42,085 nt of DNA from NCBI GenBank assembly GCA_012512855.1, contig JAAZDK010000080.1:1-42085 (forward strand), in the 5' to 3' direction. Source of the DNA: Clostridiales bacterium (GTDB taxonomy: Bacteria > Bacillota > Clostridia > Lachnospirales > Lachnospiraceae). Shown here one piece after another: positions 7,895-16,129 of the stretch (position 1 is the first letter of the stretch; every line of letters begins with the position of its first letter). The notes beneath the pieces are model-generated. The model made no database searches. It worked only from the letters and a program-made list of their open reading frames with translations, and was not told the DNA's origin. The position numbers and the translations under genes were made by a program.

Positions 7895-10800
7895 ATGAAT
7901 TTTTATCAGAGCTTTCATAACAGTAATGATTTTGAAAACATTAACGTTACAGCCATTAACAGGGAGCTTTCCCATTCCCCCTGGGGTGCATACGAGAACG
8001 AAGCACAGGCATTAAGCTGCAACAGGACAAAATCCCGCTGGTGTATCTGTCTGGATGGTGTCTGGAAATTTAATCTCTACCCATCACCGGAAAGGGTTGA
8101 GCCTTTCTGGCAGGATGGTTATGATCATTCCGACTGGCATGATATTATAGTGCCCGGTAACTGGGAGTTGCAGGGTTTTTCAGAGCCAATCTACACCAAT
8201 GTCAGCTATCCTTGGAGCCTGCACAAGGCCGGTAGCCATGTCATACATCCCTATGCTGATGAAACGGCTGCTCCCAATCCACCATTTATTCCTGATGATA
8301 ATCCTACCGGCTGCTATTACAGAAGCTTTATTTTGAATAATGACTGGCTTAAAAGAGATATATTTATAAGCTTTAAAGGGGTCGAAGCAGCCTTTTATTT
8401 ATGGATTAACGGCAAAGCTGTGGGTTATTCCGAGGACAGCAAGCTTCCGGCTGAATTTAATATCGGCAAATATCTTAATGCAGGAGAAAACAACATAGCC
8501 CTGCTGGTAATGAGGTACGCATCCGGCTCGTACCTGGAGGATCAGGATTACTGGTCCCTGTCAGGGATTTTCCGTTCCGTATATCTATATGCCAAGCCCA
8601 AGCAAAGGATAGTAGACTGGAAGATTGTTGCCAGACCTGATCTGAATTTAAAATCAGGAGAAGTTAGCGCTGATGTAACCATTAACAGATTCGACGGTTA
8701 TGCAAAATACAGGGTAAGGCTAAATCTTTATGATTCTGATGGCAGGCTGCTGGCTTCCGACATTTCAGCCATTAAGGCACACGCTGAGTACAGGAGCTAT
8801 GAAACACCTACCGCCAATACGGCAAGACTCCGGCTAAGTATTGATAACATCAGGCTTTGGAGTCCCGAGGAGCCCTATCTTTATACGGCAACCCTGACCT
8901 TGTTGTCACCTGAAGGCGATGAGATTGATTTTGAGAGCAGCAGAATAGGATTTAGACAGATAAAAATTGAAAACGGCATTATATACTTTAACGGTAAGCG
9001 GCTTATAGTAAGAGGAGTCAATCGTCATGAACACTCGGCATTAACCGGCAGAAGCCTTTCCCGGATGCAAATGATTGAAGAAATAAAGCTGATGAAAAGG
9101 CTTAATATCAACTCTGTCAGAACCTGCCATTACCCGGATGATCCCGACTGGTATGATTTATGTGATGAGTGGGGGCTTTTACTGGTTTGTGAATGTAATC
9201 TGGAAACCCATGCTGTCAGCGGTGCCTTGTCCCATAATCCCGCCTGGGCTAGCAATTTCCTGGAAAGAGCCATCCGGATGGTGCTGACCCATAAAAACCA
9301 TCCCTCCATTTATTCCTGGTCCTTGGGCAATGAGAGCGGAGTGGGCGCTAATCACGCAGCCATGGCAGGCTGGATAAAGGAATACGACCCCGACAGGATT
9401 TGCCAATATGAAGCAGGCAATCCCGGCAAAAATATATCTGATATCAGAGCCAATATGTATGCACCGGTCCATGAGATTATGCAAATGCTTACTGATCCGG
9501 AGGATAACCGGCCTATTGTACTGGCTGAATATCTCTATCAGATTCGTAACAGTGGCGGCGGCATGAGCAAGTTTTATGAGCTGGTTGAAAAATATAAGCG
9601 TTTCCAGGGCGGTTATATCTGGGACTGGATGGATAAGGCTTTGATTAATAAAACTGACGGTATGGAAGAGTATTATGCTTATGGCGGCGATTTTAATGAA
9701 AGCTATGTGGATGAGGTTCATCCCGGCTTTATGACAAATAACGGCATAATTATGCCGGATTTGACTCCCAAGCCTGTCGCCTTAGAGGTTAAGCATTATT
9801 ATTGCCCTCTTATAATCGAAGAGCTAAAATATAACAGCGCCTGGGTGTTGGATCCCGGCCCGGGCCATCTTTTAATAAAAAACAGAAATCTGGTATTGGA
9901 TTCAAGCCATTATAAGTTAATATATACCGTCAGAGAAAACGGCTATCCTATTAAAACAGATGAATTGAAAATACCCCTAATAAAAGCCGGGGAAGAAGCA
10001 AGAGTAAGTCTCGATATACCATTTGATAAAAAGCCGGATAAAAAATACCTGCTGGACATATCCGTCAGATATGCCAGGTCAAACCGCTTTGCACCGGAAG
10101 GATATGAGCTGGCCTGTTTCCAGTTTTCACTTGACGGTGGGAGAGGTCTGGCCATTTCCGGCTTATCAGGTATGTCAGGTATGCTAAGTACTGAAACAAG
10201 TATAAGAAAAAATGTCAAAGATTCTGATAAAGCAGATGATGATTATAATTTTAATGAAAAAGCTTCAAATGCAGATTATCAGGATTGCTTATGGGAGCTT
10301 GAATACCAAAGTGACAGGATTGTAATTAAAACCAAGAATTATGACTTCTCAGTTGCATTTGACAAAAGCAGCGGACTAATATGCTCCTTAATCAAGGACG
10401 GCACAGAATATTTGATAAGCGGCCCCAGGGAATGCTTTACCAGACCCTATTCAGGAATTGATGCTCACGATGGCTGGGGCAGATTCCCCCTCTGGAAGGC
10501 CTTTGATGAGAGCAGGACTTCTGCCAAACTGGAAAGCATAACAGTTAGACCCGCAGGAGCCGATATGCTTGTTGAAACGGTAAGAAGCGTACGTTTTTCC
10601 GATTATCCATGCATCAACAGTGTAAATGCCTTATATATCATTCGGCCTGATGGTAATTTATCTGTCTCCTTCCGCTTTATACTTGATTCTGCTTTACCAG
10701 ATTTACCAAGGATAGGGGTGGAATTAATTATCCCTGAGAATTTTGAAAGCCTGAAATACTTTGGCCGCGGCCCCCATGAAAATTACAGGGACAGAAAAGG

Positions 10801-11161
10801 CTCGGCCATACTGGCTGTACATCATAGTACTGTTGAAATGGAGCACTTTCCCTATAATCCGCCTTCCGAAAACGGCGGACATGAGGACTGTCTCTGGCTT
10901 TCCTTATCGAATAATTTTGGTAAAGCTATTGTTATATCCTCCGAATCGAAATTTCATTTTGATGTTCACCATAACAGCATAGCTGATTATAAAAAAGCAG
11001 GGCATGAGCACGAGTTAATCAGAAGGAAGGAAAGCTATCTCCATATTGATGCAGCCCACAGCGGAATTGGCGGTGATATGGGCTGGAGCAGTTATCTGTC
11101 GGAGGAAAATAAAATATTAGCGGGAAGCTATTACTTGGAATTTTGGATCAGGCTGAAATAA
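7895..11161 (+). CDS. GH2 beta-galactosidase-like enzyme with altered galactose subsite
   Basis: A 1088-residue protein with the five-domain LacZ layout, including the C-terminal Bgal_small_N domain. By-eye comparison with E. coli LacZ shows conserved acid/base Glu480 (SLGNESG), nucleophile Glu545 (VLAEY), the Mg ligands in LETH, and equivalents of His357, His391, Tyr503, Asp201, Trp568 and Trp999. However the usual EYAHAMGNS reads EYLYQIRNS, so the His540 equivalent is Tyr548, and the Phe601 equivalent appears to be Met. In LacZ, His540 contacts the galactose C6 hydroxyl, so a beta-D-galactoside may not be the best substrate; alpha-L-arabinopyranoside is one possibility. A low-complexity linker lies near residues 755-800. 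No signal peptide. Operonic with GH36 upstream and GH43 downstream. Confidence 0.85.
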   Translation: MNFYQSFHNSNDFENINVTAINRELSHSPWGAYENEAQALSCNRTKSRWCICLDGVWKFNLYPSPERVEPFWQDGYDHSDWHDIIVPGNWELQGFSEPIYTNVSYPWSLHKAGSHVIHPYADETAAPNPPFIPDDNPTGCYYRSFILNNDWLKRDIFISFKGVEAAFYLWINGKAVGYSEDSKLPAEFNIGKYLNAGENNIALLVMRYASGSYLEDQDYWSLSGIFRSVYLYAKPKQRIVDWKIVARPDLNLKSGEVSADVTINRFDGYAKYRVRLNLYDSDGRLLASDISAIKAHAEYRSYETPTANTARLRLSIDNIRLWSPEEPYLYTATLTLLSPEGDEIDFESSRIGFRQIKIENGIIYFNGKRLIVRGVNRHEHSALTGRSLSRMQMIEEIKLMKRLNINSVRTCHYPDDPDWYDLCDEWGLLLVCECNLETHAVSGALSHNPAWASNFLERAIRMVLTHKNHPSIYSWSLGNESGVGANHAAMAGWIKEYDPDRICQYEAGNPGKNISDIRANMYAPVHEIMQMLTDPEDNRPIVLAEYLYQIRNSGGGMSKFYELVEKYKRFQGGYIWDWMDKALINKTDGMEEYYAYGGDFNESYVDEVHPGFMTNNGIIMPDLTPKPVALEVKHYYCPLIIEELKYNSAWVLDPGPGHLLIKNRNLVLDSSHYKLIYTVRENGYPIKTDELKIPLIKAGEEARVSLDIPFDKKPDKKYLLDISVRYARSNRFAPEGYELACFQFSLDGGRGLAISGLSGMSGMLSTETSIRKNVKDSDKADDDYNFNEKASNADYQDCLWELEYQSDRIVIKTKNYDFSVAFDKSSGLICSLIKDGTEYLISGPRECFTRPYSGIDAHDGWGRFPLWKAFDESRTSAKLESITVRPAGADMLVETVRSVRFSDYPCINSVNALYIIRPDGNLSVSFRFILDSALPDLPRIGVELIIPENFESLKYFGRGPHENYRDRKGSAILAVHHSTVEMEHFPYNPPSENGGHEDCLWLSLSNNFGKAIVISSESKFHFDVHHNSIADYKKAGHEHELIRRKESYLHIDAAHSGIGGDMGWSSYLSEENKILAGSYYLEFWIRLK

Positions 11162-11211
11162 GCCAGAATGAATGTCAGAATAATATTATGATCTATTAGG
11201 AGGAAAAGACT

Positions 11212-13026
11212 ATGAACTATACGGATAAAAGCCGAATTCTAATTTACACACGCAAGCCACAGAAGGATTATACCGAATCCTTGGCAAACAGTATCCATCT
11301 GGCTTATGCTGAAGGAGATTCTGATTTTAGTCCTTTGAACAATAATTATGGAATTTTGTTCGCAGCAGCTACAATAGATGAAAGAAATGTGATTGTGGAA
11401 AAAGGGCTGAAAAACCCTTATCTTTTCCGCATGAATGATGGTTCCTTCGGTATTATTGCTGTCAGAATCGACAAAAACGGTAACGATGACCCTGAAAGCA
11501 AAGGTCATATCATGCTGTGGACATCTGCTGATTTGATCAACTTTAATTACTGTGGCCTGCTAAAGATCCATGATGATTTGCATGTAGAGAAAGCCATATG
11601 CGAATACCGGACGGACAGAGGTGAATATGAAATATGCTGGCATGATAAAAGCGGCAGATATTATATTAACACTATAAAAAACCTGTCTGATAAAGAAAGC
11701 GTCTCCCCTCCGGCAGAGTCGGAGCCATATGCCGGAAAGCTGCCGGCCACAAAACTGGCTGATATCAATCCCGGCAATATCCTGGAGCTGGATGACGAAA
11801 GCGGCAAGGCTGTATATGATTATTGGACTCCGGTATACAATACCGGGATTGAGCTGCCCAAAAATGTTTGTATAAGCTCGCAAGAAGAGCTAAAAGCCAT
11901 AAAGGCAACAGCCAGGTATTCCGATGGTTCAGCTGCCCTCAAGGAGGTTGACTGGGACTTATCCGGCATAGATTTTTCAAAGTCCGGCATTTATAAGGTA
12001 AAGGGGCACATCAGGCAAAAGCATTATCCTTTTCCCCTGGCAAAAGGCTATGCAGATCCTGTAATATTGCCCTGGAACGGCAAATATTATTATCTGGCAA
12101 CCAATGATAATGTCAATGATATCGGTATTTATGTACGCGAAGGCAATACGATAATGGAGCTGTTTAATCCGGGATATAAGGAAAGCATTATTCTGGATAC
12201 CAATGAGGAAAGAAACCTTATCCAGACCTTCTGGGCTCCTGAGTTTCATATAATAGGCGGTGAGCTTTATATTCTGTTTGCAGTCAGCGGCAAACAGTGG
12301 GGACCACAGTGCCATATTATGAAGCTTAAAAAAGGCGGTGATATCATGAGAGCTGAGGACTGGGAATGCCCTGTGCCTGTAAGACGCCAGGACGGCAGTG
12401 CCTTAGCTCCTGACGGCATCAGTCTTGATATGACTTATTTTAAGGCGGATGGTGCTTCTTATGTTGTCTGGTCTTACCGTAAAGGCATAGGGACTCCCCT
12501 CGATACCGGCTCAATGCTTTATATTGCATCTATCGATGAAAATAATCCGGCAAGACTTACCAGTGAGCCGGTATTGCTTAGCAGACCCTTATATGGTTGG
12601 GAAAATATACAGGGTACCATTAATAATGAAGGTCCATACGCTCTTGTTACCGATGATAAGGTATATATTACATATTCCGGCGGAGCTGCATGCGGTTACA
12701 CCTATGCGGTGGGCCTGCTGGAGATCCCCAAAGGCAGCAACTATCTGGATGCATCTGCATGGAAAAAGTCTACAACTCCTGTATTGTCCTATTATTTCAC
12801 AGACGGTATATACGGCCCGGGACATAATTCCTTCTTCATCGATAATGACGGCGATCTTATGATAATGTATCACGGTGAGCTTGTTCTTGCCGGCTTTGAC
12901 ACCAGATGCACAGCCATGCACAGGGTACATATCGGTAAAAATAATCGTCCGATTTTTAACATGTCAAAGAAACGTGACCTAAATCCTGCCCTGGCTGATG
13001 TTACGCTTACTGTTACGGTAAAATGA
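11212..13026 (+). CDS. GH43-type glycosidase with N-terminal half-propeller and Ig-like domain
   Basis: A 604-residue enzyme. Residues 1-160 resemble a partial GH43-like beta-propeller (KNPYLFRMNDGSFGIIAVR, IMLWTSADLINFNYCG) without recognisable catalytic residues. Residues about 210-265 form a bacterial Ig-like (Big_4-like) domain (ATARYSDGS, SGIYKVKGHI). The rest is the catalytic five-bladed propeller: probable base Asp282 (GYADPVI), pKa modulator Asp406 (ISLDMTYF) and acid Glu473 (NNEGPYALV). GH43 members are mostly arabinofuranosidases, xylosidases or exo-galactanases; the subfamily cannot be fixed by eye. AGGAGG near 11197-11203 precedes ATG 11212. No signal peptide. As third gene of the operon it probably trims the same imported side-chain oligosaccharide as GH36 and GH2. 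Confidence 0.82.
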   Translation: MNYTDKSRILIYTRKPQKDYTESLANSIHLAYAEGDSDFSPLNNNYGILFAAATIDERNVIVEKGLKNPYLFRMNDGSFGIIAVRIDKNGNDDPESKGHIMLWTSADLINFNYCGLLKIHDDLHVEKAICEYRTDRGEYEICWHDKSGRYYINTIKNLSDKESVSPPAESEPYAGKLPATKLADINPGNILELDDESGKAVYDYWTPVYNTGIELPKNVCISSQEELKAIKATARYSDGSAALKEVDWDLSGIDFSKSGIYKVKGHIRQKHYPFPLAKGYADPVILPWNGKYYYLATNDNVNDIGIYVREGNTIMELFNPGYKESIILDTNEERNLIQTFWAPEFHIIGGELYILFAVSGKQWGPQCHIMKLKKGGDIMRAEDWECPVPVRRQDGSALAPDGISLDMTYFKADGASYVVWSYRKGIGTPLDTGSMLYIASIDENNPARLTSEPVLLSRPLYGWENIQGTINNEGPYALVTDDKVYITYSGGAACGYTYAVGLLEIPKGSNYLDASAWKKSTTPVLSYYFTDGIYGPGHNSFFIDNDGDLMIMYHGELVLAGFDTRCTAMHRVHIGKNNRPIFNMSKKRDLNPALADVTLTVTVK

Positions 13027-13028
13027 GC

Positions 13029-13049
13029 ATAAGGGCAAAGGCCTCTTAT
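13029..13049. terminator. Small hairpin between convergent genes
   Basis: ATAAG-GGC (13029-13036) pairs with GCC-CTTAT (13041-13049, one bulged T) across the 19 bases between the GH43 stop and the deacetylase stop. T-runs on both sides are short. It may serve both directions, but support is weak. Confidence 0.35.
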
Positions 13050-13933
13050 TCCTTTATATACTTAAGAGTTTCCATGCCTTCCTTAATCATTTTTTCTATG
13101 CTTTGGTTGTGGGACCTGCAGATTCTTTTCAAATCATACAGCTTCTCAGGATCCTTTGTTATCAGATTCACACCAAATTTGACGGACAAGGTTGCCTTAA
13201 AGCCCAGCTTTCTTACGATGGCATCCGTATTTTCGTTATATCTTCCGTAAGGATATGTAAAGGTATTCGGTTCGAAATTAATAACCTCCTTAACCTTTTC
13301 CTGAAGGGTAAGAAGGTCCCTGGAAAGAAACTCCTCGTATAAAATAAAGGATTCATTTTTTTTCTGATAACAGCCATAACGGCCATTGCTGATTTTATGC
13401 AGATTATAGCTGTGATTTTGAATTTCTACCAGGCCCGAATCAACCATTTCCTTAATTTCGTCCCAGGATACATGGGCATAACTGACATTTTTATCATTTA
13501 CCCTGGAAAAATCGTCAACACTCTTTCCTATTATGGACATAACTATTTTTTTATTATATTTTTTCAATAAAGGAAAGACATTTTTATAGGTATTATATAA
13601 GCCGTCATCAAAGGTCAGGATTATGGGATTTTCAGGCAGCTCCACGTCGTAATAGACATAATTTATCAAATCCGTCATGGTTATTGTATTATAATTATTT
13701 TCGGTCAGGTAAATCAAATCGCTTTCAAATTCATATGGACTTATTACATCCTTGCCCAGGCCGGTATTTTTTACATGATGGTACATTATTATTGGTACAC
13801 AGACTCCCCTTTGTACCGACATAACCTGATAGATATCAATAACATCTGTAATAATAGAAGCAGAGAGCAATGCAAAAATGAAGAGCAGCACAAGTACCCT
13901 TGCAATACGCTTATGCCTGGATACGTTTTCCAT
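13046..13933 (-). CDS. Membrane-anchored polysaccharide deacetylase (NodB/CE4 domain)
   Basis: A 295-residue protein with an N-terminal membrane segment (about 11-31) and an extracellular CE4 domain that removes acetyl groups from a wall or surface polymer. Visible motifs are IIMYHHV at the start, TFDDG (catalytic base and metal-binding Asp), QNHSYNLH (metal-binding histidines) and FTYPYGRYN. It has the spacing of the PgaB/YadE-type clostridial deacetylases. The substrate could be peptidoglycan or poly-N-acetylglucosamine. ATG is at 13933 (complement) with AAAGGTGA upstream. It is divergent from spoIVA, which suggests, without proof, a link with spore envelope formation. Confidence 0.88.
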   Translation of the reverse strand: MENVSRHKRIARVLVLLFIFALLSASIITDVIDIYQVMSVQRGVCVPIIMYHHVKNTGLGKDVISPYEFESDLIYLTENNYNTITMTDLINYVYYDVELPENPIILTFDDGLYNTYKNVFPLLKKYNKKIVMSIIGKSVDDFSRVNDKNVSYAHVSWDEIKEMVDSGLVEIQNHSYNLHKISNGRYGCYQKKNESFILYEEFLSRDLLTLQEKVKEVINFEPNTFTYPYGRYNENTDAIVRKLGFKATLSVKFGVNLITKDPEKLYDLKRICRSHNQSIEKMIKEGMETLKYIKE

Positions 13934-14051
13934 CTGCTATCACCTTTTGTTCATGATATATAATATCTTATGTAACAGAGCTGTTAAGCAGAATATATTA
14001 GGGGATAATTCTTGTGCTGTTGCCTGGTCCCAAAATCATAAGGACAAATGC

Positions 14052-14081
14052 AATCAACTTGTATTAAAAATATCATAGAAT
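14052..14081 (+). promoter_or_regulatory. Candidate sigma-E type promoter of spoIVA
   Basis: CATAGAAT (14074-14081) matches the sigma-E minus-10 pattern CATANANT. About 15 bases upstream, GCAATCA (14050-14056) is a poor minus-35. In Bacillus subtilis spoIVA belongs to the mother-cell sigma-E regulon; the match here is suggestive only. Confidence 0.35.
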
Positions 14082-14130
14082 GAAGCTGCCCTGCATATCT
14101 TTAACTATAACCATAAGGAGGTTTGGCATT

Positions 14131-15609
14131 ATGCTAGGGCAGTTTGATGTTTATAATGATATTCAGGCTAGGACAGGCGGTGAAATATACATAGGCGTGG
14201 TTGGGCCGGTCAGAGCAGGCAAGTCAACCTTTATCAGAAGATTTATGGATCTTTTGGTAATACCAAATATTGAGGATGTCCATAGCAGAGAAAGGGCAAT
14301 CGACGAATTGCCGCAGGCTGCGGCCGGTCGCACTATTATGACGACCGAACCGAAATTCATACCCAAGGAGGCTGCTGAAATTACGATTGGTGAAAACAGC
14401 AAGGTAAAAATACGGCTGATAGACTGTGTTGGCTATATGGTAGACGGGGCTACAGGACATATTGAGGATGGACATGAAAGAATGGTGAAGACTCCCTGGT
14501 TTGAGGAGGATATTCCCTTCACCCAGGCTGCTGAAATCGGAACTAAAAAGGTTATCAATGATCATTCGACCATTGGCATAGTCGTAACTACCGACGGAAG
14601 CTTCGGAGAACTGCCAAGACTCAGCTATATGGCTCCGGAGGAAAAAACTATCACTGAGCTTAAGCAGCTTGGCAAGCCCTTCATAGTATTGCTGAACACT
14701 ATTAAGCCCTACTCAACCGAGACCATAAAGCTGGCAGAGGATATGTCCCAATATTACGATGTACCTGTTATGCCTGTAAATGCCGAACAGCTTAAAAAGG
14801 ACGACATCACCAGGATAATGGAAACCATCCTGTCGGTATTTCCTGTAACCCAGCTGGATTTTTATCTGCCTAAATGGGTTGAAACTTTACCTGCCGATCA
14901 CTGGCTCAAGCAGGATCTGATTGAAAGCGTCAGAAGCGTATTCTCTAACATTTCAGAGATTAAGGACGCAAAAATTCAGAACTTCAACACCGACAGCAAG
15001 TATGTAAAGAGATTCAAGATTGACAATGTGAATATGCAGGACGGCACCGTAAGCGTTACTGTTGATTTTGATGACGTCTATTACTATCAAATCCTAAGTG
15101 ACATGATAGGAGTACCGATCAGTGACGAATATCAGCTGATATCAACCCTTAGGGAGCTTGCCGCCAAGAAGGCCGAGTTTGAGAGGGTATCTTATGCTGC
15201 AAATCAGGTCCGCACCAAAGGCTACGGTATTGTATCGCCTCAGAAGGAGGAAATACGCATCTATGAACCTGAAATAATGAAGCATGGCAGCAAATACGGT
15301 GTAAAAATTAAAGCCAGCGGCCCTTCAATACATATGATTAAGGCTGATATTATTACAGAGGTAGCTCCGATTGTCGGAAGCGAGGAGCAGGCCAAGGATC
15401 TGATCAACTACATCAACAGCAATGCTATGGAAAATCCAGACGGCATCTGGGAAACCAACATATTCGGAAAAACCGTACGGCAGCTTGTTGAAGACGGCAT
15501 AGCAAGCAAAATGAGCAAGCTGACTGATGAGAGCCAGATGAAGCTGCAGGAGACAATGCAAAAGATTATCAACGACAGCAATGGTGGCTTAATTTGCATT
15601 ATCATCTAA
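14131..15609 (+). CDS. spoIVA: SpoIVA, spore coat basement-layer ATPase
   Basis: A 492-residue protein, the same length as the Bacillus subtilis SpoIVA. It is made in the mother cell, binds the forespore membrane and polymerises upon ATP hydrolysis to form the platform for coat assembly. The Walker A motif GPVRAGKST (residues 25-33) follows the hallmark ARTGGEIYIGVVG. Further matches include DELPQ, AAGRTIMTTEPKF, STIGIVVTTDG, the APSIHMIK-like segment GPSIHMIK and the C-terminal GGLICII tail that anchors the protein. AAGGAGG (14115-14121) fixes ATG 14131. This gene is strong evidence that the host makes endospores. Confidence 0.97.
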   Translation: MLGQFDVYNDIQARTGGEIYIGVVGPVRAGKSTFIRRFMDLLVIPNIEDVHSRERAIDELPQAAAGRTIMTTEPKFIPKEAAEITIGENSKVKIRLIDCVGYMVDGATGHIEDGHERMVKTPWFEEDIPFTQAAEIGTKKVINDHSTIGIVVTTDGSFGELPRLSYMAPEEKTITELKQLGKPFIVLLNTIKPYSTETIKLAEDMSQYYDVPVMPVNAEQLKKDDITRIMETILSVFPVTQLDFYLPKWVETLPADHWLKQDLIESVRSVFSNISEIKDAKIQNFNTDSKYVKRFKIDNVNMQDGTVSVTVDFDDVYYYQILSDMIGVPISDEYQLISTLRELAAKKAEFERVSYAANQVRTKGYGIVSPQKEEIRIYEPEIMKHGSKYGVKIKASGPSIHMIKADIITEVAPIVGSEEQAKDLINYINSNAMENPDGIWETNIFGKTVRQLVEDGIASKMSKLTDESQMKLQETMQKIINDSNGGLICIII

Positions 15610-15620
15610 CTGTAATTAAA

Positions 15621-15667
15621 AGTTGCCCAAATTACGTAAACGGCGTAATATGGCAGCTTTTATTTTT
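15621..15667 (+). terminator. Intrinsic terminator of spoIVA
   Basis: An outer stem AGTTGCC (15621-15627) with GGCAGCT (15652-15658) and an inner stem ATTACG (15631-15636) with CGTAAT (15644-15649) are followed by TTTTATTTTT. Confidence 0.8.
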
Positions 15668-15771
15668 GTGTCGACAGTATACAAGCTACCAATAATATAA
15701 AATAATCTTTTTACAGTTTTGAATTATATCTTTTGATTTTCGCGGATTTTAAATTATTACAAAAATAATAC

Positions 15772-15838
15772 AGCACCGGTTTTCTGCTGAAATTAAGCTG
15801 CTTTGCTCAGTTACCAGAAGACCGGTGCTTCTTTTATA
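15772..15838 (+). terminator. Isolated strong hairpin, possible terminator or small-RNA end
   Basis: A 15-bp stem with one G-U pair (15772-15786 with 15815-15829, outer arm AGCACCGGT) encloses a 28-base loop and is followed by TCTTTTATA. It lies about 100 bases beyond the spoIVA terminator, so it is either a back-up terminator or the end of an unrecognised transcript. Confidence 0.5.
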
Positions 15839-15969
15839 TAATAAGTATAAAAGCTTTATCATTTATCATAATAATTTGGATAATATGCTGCAATTGTGAA
15901 CAGAAGCTAGGCTTAGACTGGGAACTTTATTTTGGTAATTAATTCAGATATTATTTGTTTGACATATAG

Positions 15970-15998
15970 TTGACAAATTTATTATTACTTGTTATAAT
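15970..15998 (+). promoter_or_regulatory. Consensus sigma-A promoter of the NlpC/P60 gene
   Basis: Perfect TTGACA (15970-15975) and perfect TATAAT (15993-15998) have a 17-bp spacer. A second TTGACA lies at 15959-15964. The leader would be about 125 bases. Confidence 0.8.
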
Positions 15999-16004
15999 GT
16001 TCTC

Positions 16005-16040
16005 GTAATATATTTAACAATTATGTAATATATTTTAACA
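16005..16040 (+). repeat. Tandem AT-rich repeat at the transcription start
   Basis: GTAATATATTTAACA (16005-16019) recurs with one extra T at 16025-16040, a 20-bp period of about two helical turns. It begins at the predicted start site of the wall hydrolase promoter, where a dimeric regulator could block transcription. Confidence 0.5.
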
Positions 16041-16129
16041 TTTCATTGCTTTAGAATTTGCATTCTGATTACATATGGGATGGACCTGTTTGAAGCGTGA
16101 TTGGATCAAAACAATGGAGGACATACTAT

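Larger units (their letters stand above)
15610..16129 (+). other. Long intergenic region with structured elements
   Basis: This 520-base gap carries the spoIVA terminator (15621-15667), an isolated 15-bp hairpin with a 28-base loop (15772-15829), a consensus sigma-A promoter (15970-15998) and a tandem repeat right after the expected start site (16005-16040). No open reading frame in it is convincing. Confidence 0.6.

Noticed and set aside
9179-9721. Minus-strand frame of 180 codons within the GH2 gene
   Set aside because: It lies opposite the catalytic core, which is clearly under coding constraint on the plus strand.
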